From Rhizophagus irregularis (taxonomy: Eukaryota > Glomeromycota > Glomeromycetes > Glomerales > Glomeraceae), in the NCBI RefSeq assembly GCF_026210795.1, contig NC_089440.1, forward strand, positions 620,001 to 684,000: DNA of 64,000 nucleotides, given 5' to 3'. Positions 1 to 11,700 of this stretch are shown here, one piece after another (position 1 is the first letter of the stretch; every line of letters starts with the position of its first letter). The position numbers were made by a program, and so were the translations under genes. The notes beneath the pieces are model-generated. The model ran no database searches. It was not told the DNA's origin and worked only from the letters and a program-made list of their open reading frames with translations.

Positions 1-87
1 TGTTGGAGTAATTTCAACAATTTCATCACTAGAACCTTCATTTTCACTTAAGGTAATAATGTAATCTTGATCATTGTTATTTTCCAT
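1..87 (-). CDS. N-terminus of a protein running off the left edge, probably hAT-type transposase (partial)
   Basis: Reading leftward from an ATG at 87, 29 codons are open to the window edge: an acidic, Asn-rich start (MENNNDQDYIITLSENEGSS...) with no catalytic motif in view. The identity is inferred from position: the gene starts just inside a terminus at 735-855 made of palindromic ATCCGGAT repeats and ending in a hAT-like TAGTGTTTCG tip. In such fungi hAT transposases usually begin with a low-complexity segment and a BED zinc finger, which would lie outside the window. It could instead be an unrelated acidic protein. Confidence 0.45.
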   Translation of the reverse strand, partial: MENNNDQDYIITLSENEGSSDEIVEITPT

Positions 88-354
88 AATTTTGTGAATT
101 ATTTTAGCTTTCAATAAAATAAACTTTAATTGAAATTATGAAAAATTCAACAAGGGAATGTACAGTATTTATTAATCTTTATTATGGCTTAGAAGTTAGA
201 ACTGAATTAACTGTGATTTTATTTGTAAAAGTTTTAATAAACAAATAATAATTGTCATAAATCAATAGGTCTAAATAATAAATTTACCTGATTAATATTG
301 TAAAATTTTACAAAATTTTATTGCTACAAATTTAATAAATTCCATGAAATTAAT

Positions 355-660
355 AATACGAAATTAATTAAACAAATTCCACGAAAATAATTAAACAAAT
401 TCCACGAAAATAATTAAACAAAGACATAAATGAAGTTAATTACAAAATTAATTAAGAAAATACTATGATATTAAACTAATAAACACTACGAAATTAATTA
501 AGCAAATGCCACGAAAATAATTAAATAAAGCCATAAATTTAAGCCACAAAATTAATTAAATAAATTCTACGAAATTATTTAAATAGGTGCCACGAAACTA
601 ATTAACAAAGCCACACATTTAAGCCACAAAATTAATCAAAATGTTACGAATTTAATTAAA
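355..660. repeat. Degenerate tandem repeat, CCACGAAAATAATTAAACAA-type unit
   Basis: Units of about 25-40 bases alternate CCACGAAA/TAATTAA with AGCCACAAAATTAATTAA. They lie between the presumed transposase start and the ATCCGGAT terminus, so they look like subterminal repeats of the same element. Confidence 0.6.
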
Positions 661-730
661 TCTATGCTATGAATTAAATCTAATATATGCTATAAATTTC
701 TTGATTTACAAAAAAAAAATTGTATAATTT

Positions 731-847
731 TTATCCGGATTTCGGTTTCTATCCGGATATATCCGGATTTTTATCCGAACCGGATTATCCGGATAAAAAC
801 CGGATAATTTTTTTAATTTATCCGGATAACGGTTTCTATCCGGATCG
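731..847. repeat. ATCCGGAT palindrome cluster in the hAT-like terminus
   Basis: About eight copies of the self-complementary octamer ATCCGGAT, or one-base variants, occur in under 120 bases, mixed with CGGTTTCTATCCGG. Subterminal repeats of this kind are typical transposase-binding sites in hAT elements; that role is inferred. Confidence 0.65.
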
Positions 848-855
848 AAACACTA

Positions 856-3469
856 GTCTCAAGATCATTCATTGCTTGGGCCAATTTTTTTAATTACCAC
901 ACGTTTCTTATTATTTTTATATACTTATTCCCAATAATATGAAGTTTCTTTTAACATTACTAGTATGTTATTGGGTTATGTTTATATTTATTTTAGGAAT
1001 CTGAACGAATACATTTAATAAAAATGACTATTCAATAACCATAAATCCAAAAGAAAATGCTTTAAAGATAAAGAAGAAAATCAAGGTAGGTTGACATAAG
1101 TCTTATTTTTTTATCGATTTTATCTGAATGTGTGTAACATCTACGTAATCTAGTCACCTATGTAGTGGATACTTTTATCATACATTAAATGCTCTGATAG
1201 TAAAAGCTCTTGTGAGTGACATATGCGTCAGTTCTAGTTACCTAGGAGGTTACCTACTGGTTTTATATACAACTAACAGTTTTTTACGCCTTTTTTCATG
1301 TTGTAAAAAATGGCTATAGATATACTTGAAATAAATACTTAACCTGCTGAAGAAACTATCGAAGGAAGTTCAAATAGAAGATCAAACAAAATTATTGCTT
1401 TTTAAAAAAAATAAAATAGAATACTCGTGAGAATTTTTCACACATTCATTTTTTTAATTTTTTTACTATGGCTATAACGCTATATATATTTATATATTGT
1501 TTTTATATTGCAAGAACTAAATAGTAATTAAGTTTGTATAGCTTTATTGTATTTTTCTTAAATGAGTAAACAATAAACATTTATAAAAAAATTCAAATAA
1601 TATATAAAATATAAATTTATAAACGCGAAATTTTATATTTTTAAAATACGTCTCGAAATAAAAATAAATAAACGATTCCAAACTTTTAAATTTCAAATAT
1701 GTGTTATCAACCATAGTAGGCTTTATCTGTAATCTTTTTTGAATATACGATCAATTATCTAATTCTAGCTTTGCATCATTAGCGACTACTATATCACCAT
1801 AAGAATCGTTGGACTGACATCGAAAAACACGTGACTCAAGACATCATTCTGGTTACAAAAAGAGTGCTATAACAGCAAACCTTGTCATGAAGAAAACGTC
1901 ATATGCAATTTATCACATTAACCAGAAGATTGTATTTCAGATTTTGGAGATAAAAAAAATAGAAATAGCACAGCAAATCTTTATTCATAAGCAAGAAAAA
2001 TTTTTGCAAATGTCTGGTGTTTTACAGCATTAATTATGTTTTTCCAATGTTTATAGTTTCATTTACCACGCTAACAAAGAACTGTTCCATTAACAGCAGA
2101 ATTTATTTAAAATATTATGTAACAAATGTAATCAATGCTGGTTCTCTCATATAAATATAGTTAATTTTTATATTGTATTATCTGGAGATACTGTAACATT
2201 ACTGCAATATTAATTAATTGAATTATTTATTATATTGAAGTTGATCAAGGATATGCTTTTACTCCAATGACCGGGGCATGTAAAATAAAGTTATAAGGCA
2301 TTATTAAAGTATTTGAAGGTATGTTTAATAAATTAAAATATTTGTCATTATAGATTTTTCAATATCTTAGTTTAACGCTGGAATTTTTTAATAATAAGTG
2401 ATTTGATAGATAAAAAATCTCTTATTTAGAAAGCTAAACCTGGTTTAGTCATTCAGCTATCTACTTATTTATCCATTTTTATTTCTTTTTTTAAAAAAAG
2501 TATAAATATTCAATATAAATTTTCTCATTTTGTAGATGATGATAAAATTTATATATAACGGAAATCTGTGATGCGATAAACTATTAATTCAGTCAGTCTT
2601 ATTTGATTCTCTGCTAGATACTGTATTTCACGAAAAATAATGCTGTTTTCGGCTAATTTCTTTAGTAAATGACCATTATCCTGAAATGGCTGATTTCAAG
2701 AACATATAGCTAATATCATCAAGCGAAAATTGTAACTAATGATTAGTAACTGTCATGGTGACTCTAATTTGAATATTTCACGATTAATTTCCGTAACTAT
2801 AAAATCAAGCAAACCGTAAATAATTTGTCAGATAATATTCTTAAATAATAATACTTTATACTATAAAATGAGCTATTTCTTAATCGATAAATGATCACGT
2901 GATCATAGACGATAATTTCTTGTTCACATTCATATAGTCTACAAAATAGTGATGTTAGGGGTGTATGGCCATGATCTACCAGTCCAGTTGATTCTGAAAA
3001 TAAAATAATTTATTAGAAAAAAAAAATTTACAGAAATTATTAACTGAATATGAAAATTGCTAACATGCATGATATTAAATAAACTTGGTTAATTCATCAA
3101 ATGTCTCATAACCATATTTATTGCTTATCGAACACAGACCACCAAAATTCTCACGATAAATATACCTATTTCCTTACTTAATATAAAAGTAGATTTTTTT
3201 ACACCATCAGGATAATTTTCCTGAAATTTTCCCCATAATTCTTGCTTCGTATTTGGAGGTAATGAACCGGTTCTTGTGTTAATTGTAAATAAGCATGATA
3301 TTAAGTCATTTCAAAATTAAAAAAAAACTTGAAAGTTTGGAAAATTTTAATAAAATTTTATCACTTAAAATATTATCCTGTGTTACGCTCAATATCTTAT
3401 CAAGATAAACAATATATCATCTGGTATACATGTTGTATATATAAGTTACTCAAAAACGCGTACATTACT
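856..3469. other. A+T-rich intergenic stretch without a supportable gene
   Basis: No splice-consistent coding model was found. Around 1870-2110 (+) one frame is more open than expected (KPCHEENVICNLSH, later FANVWCFTALIMFFQCL with a hydrophobic stretch) but is broken by several stops. This may be an old pseudogene of unknown type. The rest is simple A/T-rich sequence. Confidence 0.4.
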
Positions 3470-3875
3470 CATTTTTTCTTTATCAGATGAATGTTAAATT
3501 ACAATAATTTTGATTCTATTTCTACAATGCAAGCATATTTATTTATAATTATTTTTTTCATTCTTACATGGATCGTGTATACTGAGCATGTGTCAAAAAA
3601 TAATATATTTGGTTCTTATATCATACATTAAATAACATCATGATATTAATTTTTTCACTAGATTAATATAAAAAAAATGTTATATTACGATTCTATTTAT
3701 GCAATATGAGTCATATTTATTTATTCTTACATAGATCGCATCATATGTTAAATACATGATGATACTTATTTTTTCACTAGTTTGTTTTAGATTAATATGA
3801 AAAAATGTTATATTATGATTTTATTTATGCAATGTGAGTCACATTTATTTATTCTTACATTGATCGCATATAAAG
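3470..3875. repeat. Three degenerate tandem copies of a ~120-bp unit
   Basis: Each copy contains ATGTTA(A/T)ATTA, then GATT(C/T)TATTTATGCAAT.(T/G)GAGTCA, then TATTTATTCTTACAT.GATCG. Copies are near 3470-3585, 3620-3735 and 3735-3875. The unit lies about 270 bases upstream of the bromodomain gene. Confidence 0.65.
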
Positions 3876-4146
3876 TTTATAATCTTTTGTAATAACGGGT
3901 TGGACTGACAAAAGTTGAGTATTTATTAGTGCTTTTTTTCATGTCAATGAGTCATATGATTTTTTATATTTAAAATCCCTAATTTTTTAACTTTGCTTCT
4001 TTTTTTTTTCTAATACTGCTTTGCTTTTTACAAATATTGTTACTTTATACAATTAACTTTGCTTTTTTTTCCTAATACCATTTTGTTTTTACAAATATTT
4101 TTACTTTACAAGTACATATTATTTTGTAAGTTGACTTTAATAAATC

Positions 4147-6178
4147 ATGAATGTAACTGAAAATTATATTGGATATGATGGTAAGAAATTCTAAATCTTT
4201 AACAAAGAGTTCATTCAGCTTCTAACTAACCAATTAACTACTATTATTAGCTCTTGTTTCTTACTTAGAATCAAAAAATCCAAGTTACCGTGGATTTTTG
4301 AATCTTAACCGAAATATCATTATTTCTTCACTAAATTCACTAACTAACTCTTCATTAACATTGGATAAATGGCAAAGCTTTGACATTACCTGGTACAAAC
4401 GCTATTTATATGTAGCTAAATTATTAGAACCAGATATTTTTGTTACAATAGAGAATAAGGTGCGTTTTTTTTTATTTTGCAAAGTGTGGGTAACTCCTAA
4501 AACTTATAATAAGTCACTTAAGTGAGAATTACTGGATTTGTTCGTTTGGTAACCAGCCCAAGCTCTCAATTCAGGCACCCTAACTTTGTTGTTTAGTAAA
4601 GTCTGCTTGTTCTGGAGGAGGAACTGGCTATGTACCTTCTTTACTACTAAATAAAAAATTTGTGCACTATTAACAATCTCTTATTATTACAGATAAAAAC
4701 AGAACATTTACAACGTATAAAAGAATTACAAATATACTGGCAAGAAATTATTAAAGAATGTGATCCAGCTTTACCTAAAAAGAAACAAGATATTAAGGAA
4801 AGTGATAAGAATTTAACACTTGCTGAAATTTCTCAACCAGATACATCACTTCCAAAAAAGACAAGTAAAGATTCTATTAAAAATCTTTCCAAAACTTTAC
4901 AATCAGATTTACAAGAAGTTATTAAAGAATATGAAAAGGAAAATTTAATACTTGTTAAAACTTCACAACCAGATATATTACTTTCAAAAAAAAACAGTTA
5001 AGATTGAAAATCTTTCTGAAACTTCACAATCAGTTTTAACTAAAAAAAAGTTTCATTTTACTGACATTTGTTATGATATACTTCATGAACTTAAAAACAA
5101 ATCTAATGCTAATTTATTCTATAAATATGTTGAAAAAGGTGTTAAAAATAAGGTTATAAAAAATCCAATGGATTTATTTACTATAAATTTAAAATTAAAA
5201 AATAATCAATACACAAGTTTAGAAGAATTTGAAAAGGATATTCGTTTAATATTTTGTAATTGTTATACATATAATGATGATGAAAGTGAAGTATATAGTT
5301 CAGGTAAAGCATTAGAATGTATTTTTAATAAAAAATGGAATGAAAAGCTTATTCTTCAAGGTAATAAACAAACAAGAGAACTAAAAAGAGTAAGAGATAA
5401 TGATACTGAAGATACTGATAGATCCTGGAAGAAACAAATTCAAATTTTAGAACAAAATAAGAATAATTTAATGTATAGACAGGTTGTTGATGATGCACTT
5501 CTTATTGCTTCAGCATATGAAAATCTTGTTATAGGTAATATTATACCTTTTATTGAAATTCTAAAAACTTTTCTATTAACAAGATCAAAAATGTCTTTAT
5601 CTTTGGCAAATGAATCTATGCTTCAAGCAATTGTTGAAAATCTTCTGCCATTAAAATATCGCATTCCAGAACTTTCATTAGTAATGGATGGCAAAAAATC
5701 AAAAGGATCAGGTCGCTTTGGTTATTCAGATATTTTTGTTTTAAAAGGAATAGGAGATAATTATATTAGTATAGAATTAAAATATATTTCATTGGTTGGT
5801 CTGATAAAAAATCATAAAGTTGAATTTGGTGCAAATGAATTAGAAAATTTAGATAAAATCCTTGAAAAAGAAAATGAAGAAATTTTATTAAAAAGAACAT
5901 ATACATATTGGTCAAAAGAATTAAGAAAAACTAATCAGACAACTATAGGTGAAATATTAAATGATGGTATAAGTCAATTGAAATCATATATGAATACAAT
6001 TTCAAAAGGAAAAGTTGCTAATTATTCTAGTTCAGGAGTATTTGATAAACGTATTGAAATAATTAAATCAAATCCTAATAAATTAAAAGGATTTGTTATT
6101 TTAGTAATTGGCTTTCGATGTATTTTATGGAAACCTATTGAAGAAGTATTAGTCAATTATAATTATAACAAAATTTAA
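4147..6178 (+). CDS. Bromodomain protein with PD-(D/E)XK nuclease-like C-terminal domain; one-base frameshift in an A9 run
   Basis: Model: exons 4147-4180, 4269-4459 and 4693-6178, with splices in matching phase (GATG/gtaag, cttag/AATC, AATAAG/gtgcg, tacag/ATAAAA). The frame slips by one base at the A9 run at 4986-4994; with eight A's the product would be about 569 residues. Residues ~1-75 are unrecognised. Residues ~76-190 are charged with repeated SQPD..LPKK units. A bromodomain spans ~195-290: NPMDLFTINLKL matches the ZA loop, and NCYTYN carries the Asn that normally binds acetyl-lysine. The C-terminus has YSDIFVLKG...YISIELKYI near 418-443, the D...ExK core of PD-(D/E)XK folds, then QLKSYMNTI. 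A chromatin-directed nuclease or a domesticated selfish-element protein is inferred. The frameshift may be an assembly error, or the gene may be dying. Confidence 0.75.
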
Positions 6179-6244
6179 TGAATTTTTACCTAAATTACAT
6201 TTTTATTATTTTTATCTTTTAATTTTTAATATTTAGTATTGTAA

Positions 6245-6390
6245 ATTGTTAAAGCTCACTGGTGATGATAGTTACTATACCAGCATTATGATGTATTTTC
6301 GACCAGAATTAAAAACCTAATAGAATACTGGCCGGCATTACATCATAATTTCACCATTTGTGACCATACCACCAGTGATGTTTAGCAATA
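6245..6390. mobile_element. MITE, family A, copy 1 (~146 bp)
   Basis: The left end ATTGTTAAAGCTCACTGGTG and the reverse complement of the right end, ATTGCTAAACATCACTGGTG, match in 17 of 20 positions. There is no ORF. A second copy in the opposite orientation lies at 45778-45922. Confidence 0.7.
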
Positions 6391-7654
6391 CCCTTTAGTA
6401 CTGTATTTTTCTATCTTATTAGATTATCTATAACATTTTTTAAAATAATCTATAATATTTGCTATACTAATATAAATTTAATATCATATAATAAAAGTTA
6501 TGAATAAATATATATATAACATCCTGTTATATATCTTATTGGTAATACCCTTATAAAATAAAATAATTAATAAATTCAATATATAAATAGAATTTAGATA
6601 TACTGTATATAAAACAAGTTATAATTTAACTTTACTAATAGAAAAAAGTAAATTTAATCAAAATCAATTTGCAATTAATTCAACTATTTTTTTAAAATTA
6701 TGGTTAATTTTTATGTTGTTGTCATTGCTCATATTCTGGATATCTTAATCATTTACAGTCGTACACACATAATCATAATTGATCAGCAGTAATTCTGGTC
6801 ATAATTTTGGCCAGAATTAAAACACCGGAATGTTGATCATTTCCTTTTTTGTGATCTTAAATCTGAGATATACAAGTTACGAAGGTCTTTTTTTTTGAAG
6901 TAATCTAAATAATTAAAAAAAAGAATACAATAGAACAGATTCTATTTTTTTTAATAATATATATATAATTATCTAGGTTTTTTTATTAAAAAACCAAAGG
7001 CATAATTGTTTGAGAACTAAGATTTTTTTTTTCATCATAAATTTAAAATTGATCAAAATCTGAATAACAAAAATATAATAAAAAATAGAATAAAGTTCAA
7101 TTTTACTTCGCATAAGTTAAACTAACCGAGTAATAATTTTTTAGTACTTGGATTTATATTGATTTACTAAACTAAAAAAAGAAATTAACTTCCTTTTTAA
7201 AAAAAAATTAGTAGTAATCCAGAAATAGCCATTTGATTTAACATAATACATTACTTTTTGATTATTTATGTAAATAAATTTATTTTTCTTCATAAATTTA
7301 ACACCTAAATAAAAATTATTTTTTGTAACATTATTATAATTCCAATTTAACTAACCAAAAAAAGAAATGAATTATCAGAATTAGTAATCCATGATTGGCA
7401 TATAACTACTTTAATCATAATTTGGTAGAAAAATTTATTATATAATTTTTTTTGCAAACAAATAAAAGATAGAGATTAGAAATAATTGACTATAAAATTT
7501 CTTGCCACATTTAAATCGTAAATATTAATTTGACATTTCTTAATACAATGTATAGTTATTTATTAGTATTATTTATAACAATAAATATCCAATTATTCTA
7601 ATTACTTCACATTAAACAGTTTAGAAACGCCCCATCAGGGACTAAGGTAACTTG
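6391..7654. other. A+T-rich intergenic sequence
   Basis: No gene seen. Around 6730-6840 the wording TTGGCCAGAATTAAAACACCGG resembles the interior of the MITE just upstream and may be a decayed relative. The rest is long A and T runs. Confidence 0.5.
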
Positions 7655-7980
7655 TGACTAAATAAAAATTATTCTTGGTTTTGAAACAAAAAAACAAAAA
7701 GCAAAAACAATTCGATTAAAAAGAAATATATTTTTTGGTTGTTTGAACCAAAAAAAAATAAAATAAAATAAAAAGCAAAGATTAAAAAAAAAATTTATTT
7801 TCAGTATTGAACTAAAAAACTGAAAATAAAAAAAAATCGATTAAAAATAATTTTTCAGTTTGACTGAAAAAATAAAAAAAAAAGGATTAAAAAAAAAATT
7901 TATTTTCAGAATTGAACTAAAAAAACCTAAAATAAAAAAATAATTAAAAAAAATAAAAAGTAAAAAAAATTTTATTCAGG
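7655..7980. repeat. Hairpin-forming tandem repeats, TTTTCAG..TTGAACTAAAAAACTGAAAA type
   Basis: About five degenerate units of roughly 55-70 bases. Each has a T-rich half ending TTTTCAGT, a GAACTAAAA centre, and a self-complementary A-rich half (ACTGAAAA). A related cluster occurs at 10780-10985, so the family is dispersed. Confidence 0.6.
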
Positions 7981-8311
7981 TTGAAAAAAGAGGTGAAGAA
8001 TATAAAAATATAAAAATTTCAAAAAAAAGAACAGTTTATAAGAACCAGTAAAAAAAAGGTATTTAAAAAAAAAATATAAAGATAAATCGGATATCTTCAG
8101 CGATCTGCTGCGGCTGATCGCATCGTACTGTAAGATCAGACGGATGTGTTTTAAATTGTTTTTATTTTTTTCAAGTCCTTTCACTAAAATGCGCTATTTC
8201 CTAATTATTATTTTTTCTTACTATTTTATTGTATAGTTGAAAAAGTTTTTAATACTAAAACACATACTTGAACCATTTTTATTGTAATAAATAGATTGGG
8301 ATATCACATCT

Positions 8312-8474
8312 GCCCAGTAAATAGTTTTTGTATAAATTTGTTCCAAATGGGCTCATCCATATATAATTGGCGCTAGATTGGCTTAAATTTGGATTATTTT
8401 TTGCATAAATTTGAGCTAATTTCGAGCCAATGAGCCCGTTTGGCATAAATTTATACAAAAACTATTTACTGGGC
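8312..8474. mobile_element. MITE with ~45-bp terminal inverted repeats (163 bp)
   Basis: The left arm GCCCAGTAAATAGTTTTTGT plus the following 25 bases is repeated almost exactly, inverted, at 8430-8474. Both arms end in a GGGCTCAT stretch. Over half the element is palindromic. There is no coding capacity, and no clear target duplication is visible. Confidence 0.8.
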
Positions 8475-9551
8475 TGATCTTACGTGATGTTATTTTTACC
8501 TTTAAAATTTCCAATCAAAATGTATGTATAACCATAATATTTTATGGAGGTAATCTAAATATAGAGATATAAGGTATAATGTGAAATTGAGTGTAAAGTT
8601 ATTTGTTGCTGAAAAAAAAATTTCAACTGCAATGTAATTATATAAATCAAATTCGTAGTTATGGATTTACAGTATACTTCTTTTATAGTAACTTTCTGTT
8701 TGGAATTTCTCTTTCCTGATAAAAAGAAAAGTAAAAGGTGGGTTCTTGAATTTCAACCTATTCTATTTTGTGAAATATTAATTTTAAATCATTTCTGGAA
8801 AGAATCTTACCCTAATCTAAAAAAACTTTAGATAGACGTTCAAAATTCAATTAATCTTGGAATATTTATAAGTGGATTGAATATATTAAAATGTGTCTGT
8901 ACTATTATAAATTCTTAAATATTTACACTTATTAAATTCATTTTCAATTTTTGAATTAATTAAAGCTTTCGTTTAAAATTACCAAATGAAGTAGAAATAG
9001 TAGAAATATTTATGATACATAATACAAATTATAAATTATATTTATTTAATATATACGAGGCATTAGAGGCATTCGAGGTAACCAAATTTTTTGATGAATT
9101 AAATTAAAAATGAAATCTAAATTTAATTAATTCAAAAATAGTAATTAATTTTCGATTTTTTCTACATTGTCAGATATGGAATGATATCAAAAGAGTGCAT
9201 TCCAAAAAAGATTGAAATTATGCATGAAGATTGAATAAATAAGGCGGAAGCCTATGCTGGATCAAAATTATATTGTTATGAATGATATGATGTTGGCCTT
9301 ACAATAACATACAATTACGAGTATCATATTATTTTGACTTGGTTAACTTGATCAATAAATTGATCTAATGACTTTTATTTTTTTTTCTCACAATTTAACG
9401 AATTTTTTTTTTTACAAAGATGTTTGGCATGCTATTGAGATGAACAATTATTAGCTCACGAAAATTATCAACTAAAACCTTAAACCAGTGGTATTTATTG
9501 AATTTTCTCTCTGTAATTCTGAAATCTTTAAAAAACAAAGCCCAAGGAATA
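8475..9551. other. Intergenic sequence without a supportable gene
   Basis: No reading frame with sensible splice sites was found on either strand. It is mostly A/T-rich with several long T and A runs. Confidence 0.5.
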
Positions 9552-9973
9552 AGAATAAACTAAAGAGTGAAATCTTTGACGTTAAGAATGATGTTGTTCG
9601 AAACAAAATAAAATGTTTAGTAAATTAAAAAAATGAAATTGGAATGTTCGTAACAATATTAACAAACTAAAAAACGAAATTTCTGACGTTGAGAAGAGTA
9701 TTCAGAGTAAAATTGGAGATGTCAAGAATATTCACGGTGAGGTCCAGAATTTTTGCAGTGAGATTCGTGGTGAGATTTCTATGTTCATGAAAGTATTCGA
9801 AACAAAATGGCCAATCAGAAACTTCAAGTGTTTAGGTATTTCATGGATGGGAGTAACAGGTATTTATTTAAAATTATATTTCTTTTATTTCAGTATCTAA
9901 ATTAGTAACTTGTTGAATTTTGTGACCAGGTATCTCTGGGCTCTCTGGAATCTCAGTAGTTTCAATGAGTAAG
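9552..9973 (+). pseudogene. Remains of a coiled-coil protein gene with one in-frame stop
   Basis: From about 9552 a frame reads as heptad-like repeats (NKLKSEIFDVKNDVVRNKIK, later NINKLKNEISDVEKSIQSKI and GDVKNIHGEVQNFCSEI). It ends in FKCLGISWMGVT at a GT donor after 9859. A phase-matched acceptor at 9929/9930 continues with GISGLSGISVVSMSK, a Gly-rich hydrophobic segment. A TAA and a small shift interrupt the frame near 9620. Such coiled-coil plus hydrophobic tail arrangements occur in Glomeromycotina membrane-anchored hypothetical proteins. No start codon was identified. It could still be an exon of a longer gene. Confidence 0.4.
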
Positions 9974-11700
9974 ATTTGCCATTTCTCCTCATATTACAAA
10001 AAAATATTATCAATTAACATATTTATTTTACAATTTATCGCATGAAGCCATCAGATTGAAAAATTGAATATTCAAAATGAGTAAATCTTCCTTATATTAC
10101 AAAAAGATATTATCAATTAACATATATTTATTATACAGTTTATCATAATGCGACGATTTACTGAAAAGATAACAGTGTAATCTTGTATTTTATGTAACTA
10201 TACATATTACACTGTTACAGCTATTATTACTCAACTATAAATGATTTTAATGTAACAATGGATATTTGCTATAAATAAATATAATTATTTTCATTGCTTG
10301 TTAATATTGACAGTATCCGACATTGAATAAATAATGCATTGCTACTGGCCAACCATGATCCTTTCATCATTTGTGCTACAATATAAAGTCTGTGCAACAG
10401 AACAAGTTTATCACATACACTTACTGTTGCCGCTCAAATTCGAAAAAATACTAGGTATTTTTTATTTTTTTTTCACAATTTTTTTTTTCCACATGTATCA
10501 CAAAAAATATTTCAACAGGATTAATTTATTATACGCTTTTAAATATTTTATTTTATATATTGAAATTTACTACAACTTATAATAAGGGGAAACAACAAAA
10601 AAAATATTACAATAAAAAATGAATAAAAAAAATAGTAGCAAAAAAAATCTTTTTTAATATAACTAGGACGGTCCGGAGCGTGATCAGAGGTCATTTGTGT
10701 AACATTTACTTGTTTGTTTTGACGTCAATATGTTCCAATCAGAAATGATACGGCGTGCACAAATGGAAAGACTAACCGAAAAATAAGAAAAATACTAATA
10801 ATTTTTCGGTTTTGAACTGAAAAAGAAGAATAGAAAAAAGATTACAAAAAATAGGTATTGAGCTAAAAAACTAAAAATAAAAAAAAATTAAATTTTTACT
10901 TCGATTTAAAAAAAAAAGGAACCAAAAAAATAAGAATATTAAAATAAGTATTTTAGTTATAATAACTAGAAAAAGAAATAGATCATCTCGTACCTGCGGA
11001 TTTTTCCGACCTCTTGATTTCAATCATTAGCATTTTAAATTTTTTGCATTTTATATCATTTTATTCTATAGCTTTTTTATATACTACATTTTTCCAACTT
11101 TTTATTTATTTTTTATTTTTTTTTAAAAAAAAGCCTTGCTTTGATAATTTACAATCTGAATAAATAATAAAAAAAAATTAACCTTTTTTTATCCTTTTCA
11201 ATTTATTCATCTCTTGTAGATAAATAAATCATGTAAATATCTTTCTATAGATAGTTTTTTTAGTAAATAAATTTTAATAAATTTAAAGGTAATTTTAATT
11301 AATAAATAGTAATAATACGAAAACTTTTTTTTAATAGGTAAATACAGTATAAAAAATTCTTTGAAAGTAAATATGAAATTTTTAATACAAAGATATTTTT
11401 TTTAGTAAGTAATATAAAGGTTTTTTAACAAATAAATGTGAAGATTATTTTTTTTTTTAACAATCATTTTTTTCCTTGAAGGTTGGGATCTGGACCGGAC
11501 TGGGCAGGATTTCAAAAAATAGACTTTGTACAGGACTCCACTCTTAGACTCTAGAACATTAAATTAGGAAATTTATATCGATTGTTAAATTTAAATCATA
11601 AAAAATTTCTTCAACCTCTCACCAAGTAAAAAAATACAAATAAAATTAAATAATTACATAATAAACATAGTAGATATGATATCTTTAAAGTAGTTTGAGC
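9974..11700. other. Low-complexity intergenic region
   Basis: No gene seen. 10780-10985 holds copies of the hairpin repeat also found at 7655-7980 (TTTTTCGGTTTTGAACTGAA). 11090-11460 is dominated by A and T runs. Confidence 0.5.

Larger units (their letters stand above)
1..855 (-). mobile_element. 5' end of a hAT-like DNA transposon (continues past the left edge)
   Basis: On the minus strand the terminus reads TAGTGTTTCGATCCGGATAG from 855 inward. The tip TAGTGTT is shared with the small element at 26651-26954. Inside it come clustered ATCCGGAT palindromes (731-847), a 300-base A+T-rich repeat block, and the start of an ORF at 87. Target duplication cannot be tested because the other end is outside the window. 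The hAT assignment rests on tip similarity and layout only. Confidence 0.5.

Noticed and set aside
7972-8184. 70-codon minus-strand ORF
   Set aside because: Arises from A/T runs of the hairpin repeat.
10334-10582. 82-codon plus-strand ORF
   Set aside because: Low-complexity hydrophobic codons in T-rich DNA; no homologue or splice context seen.
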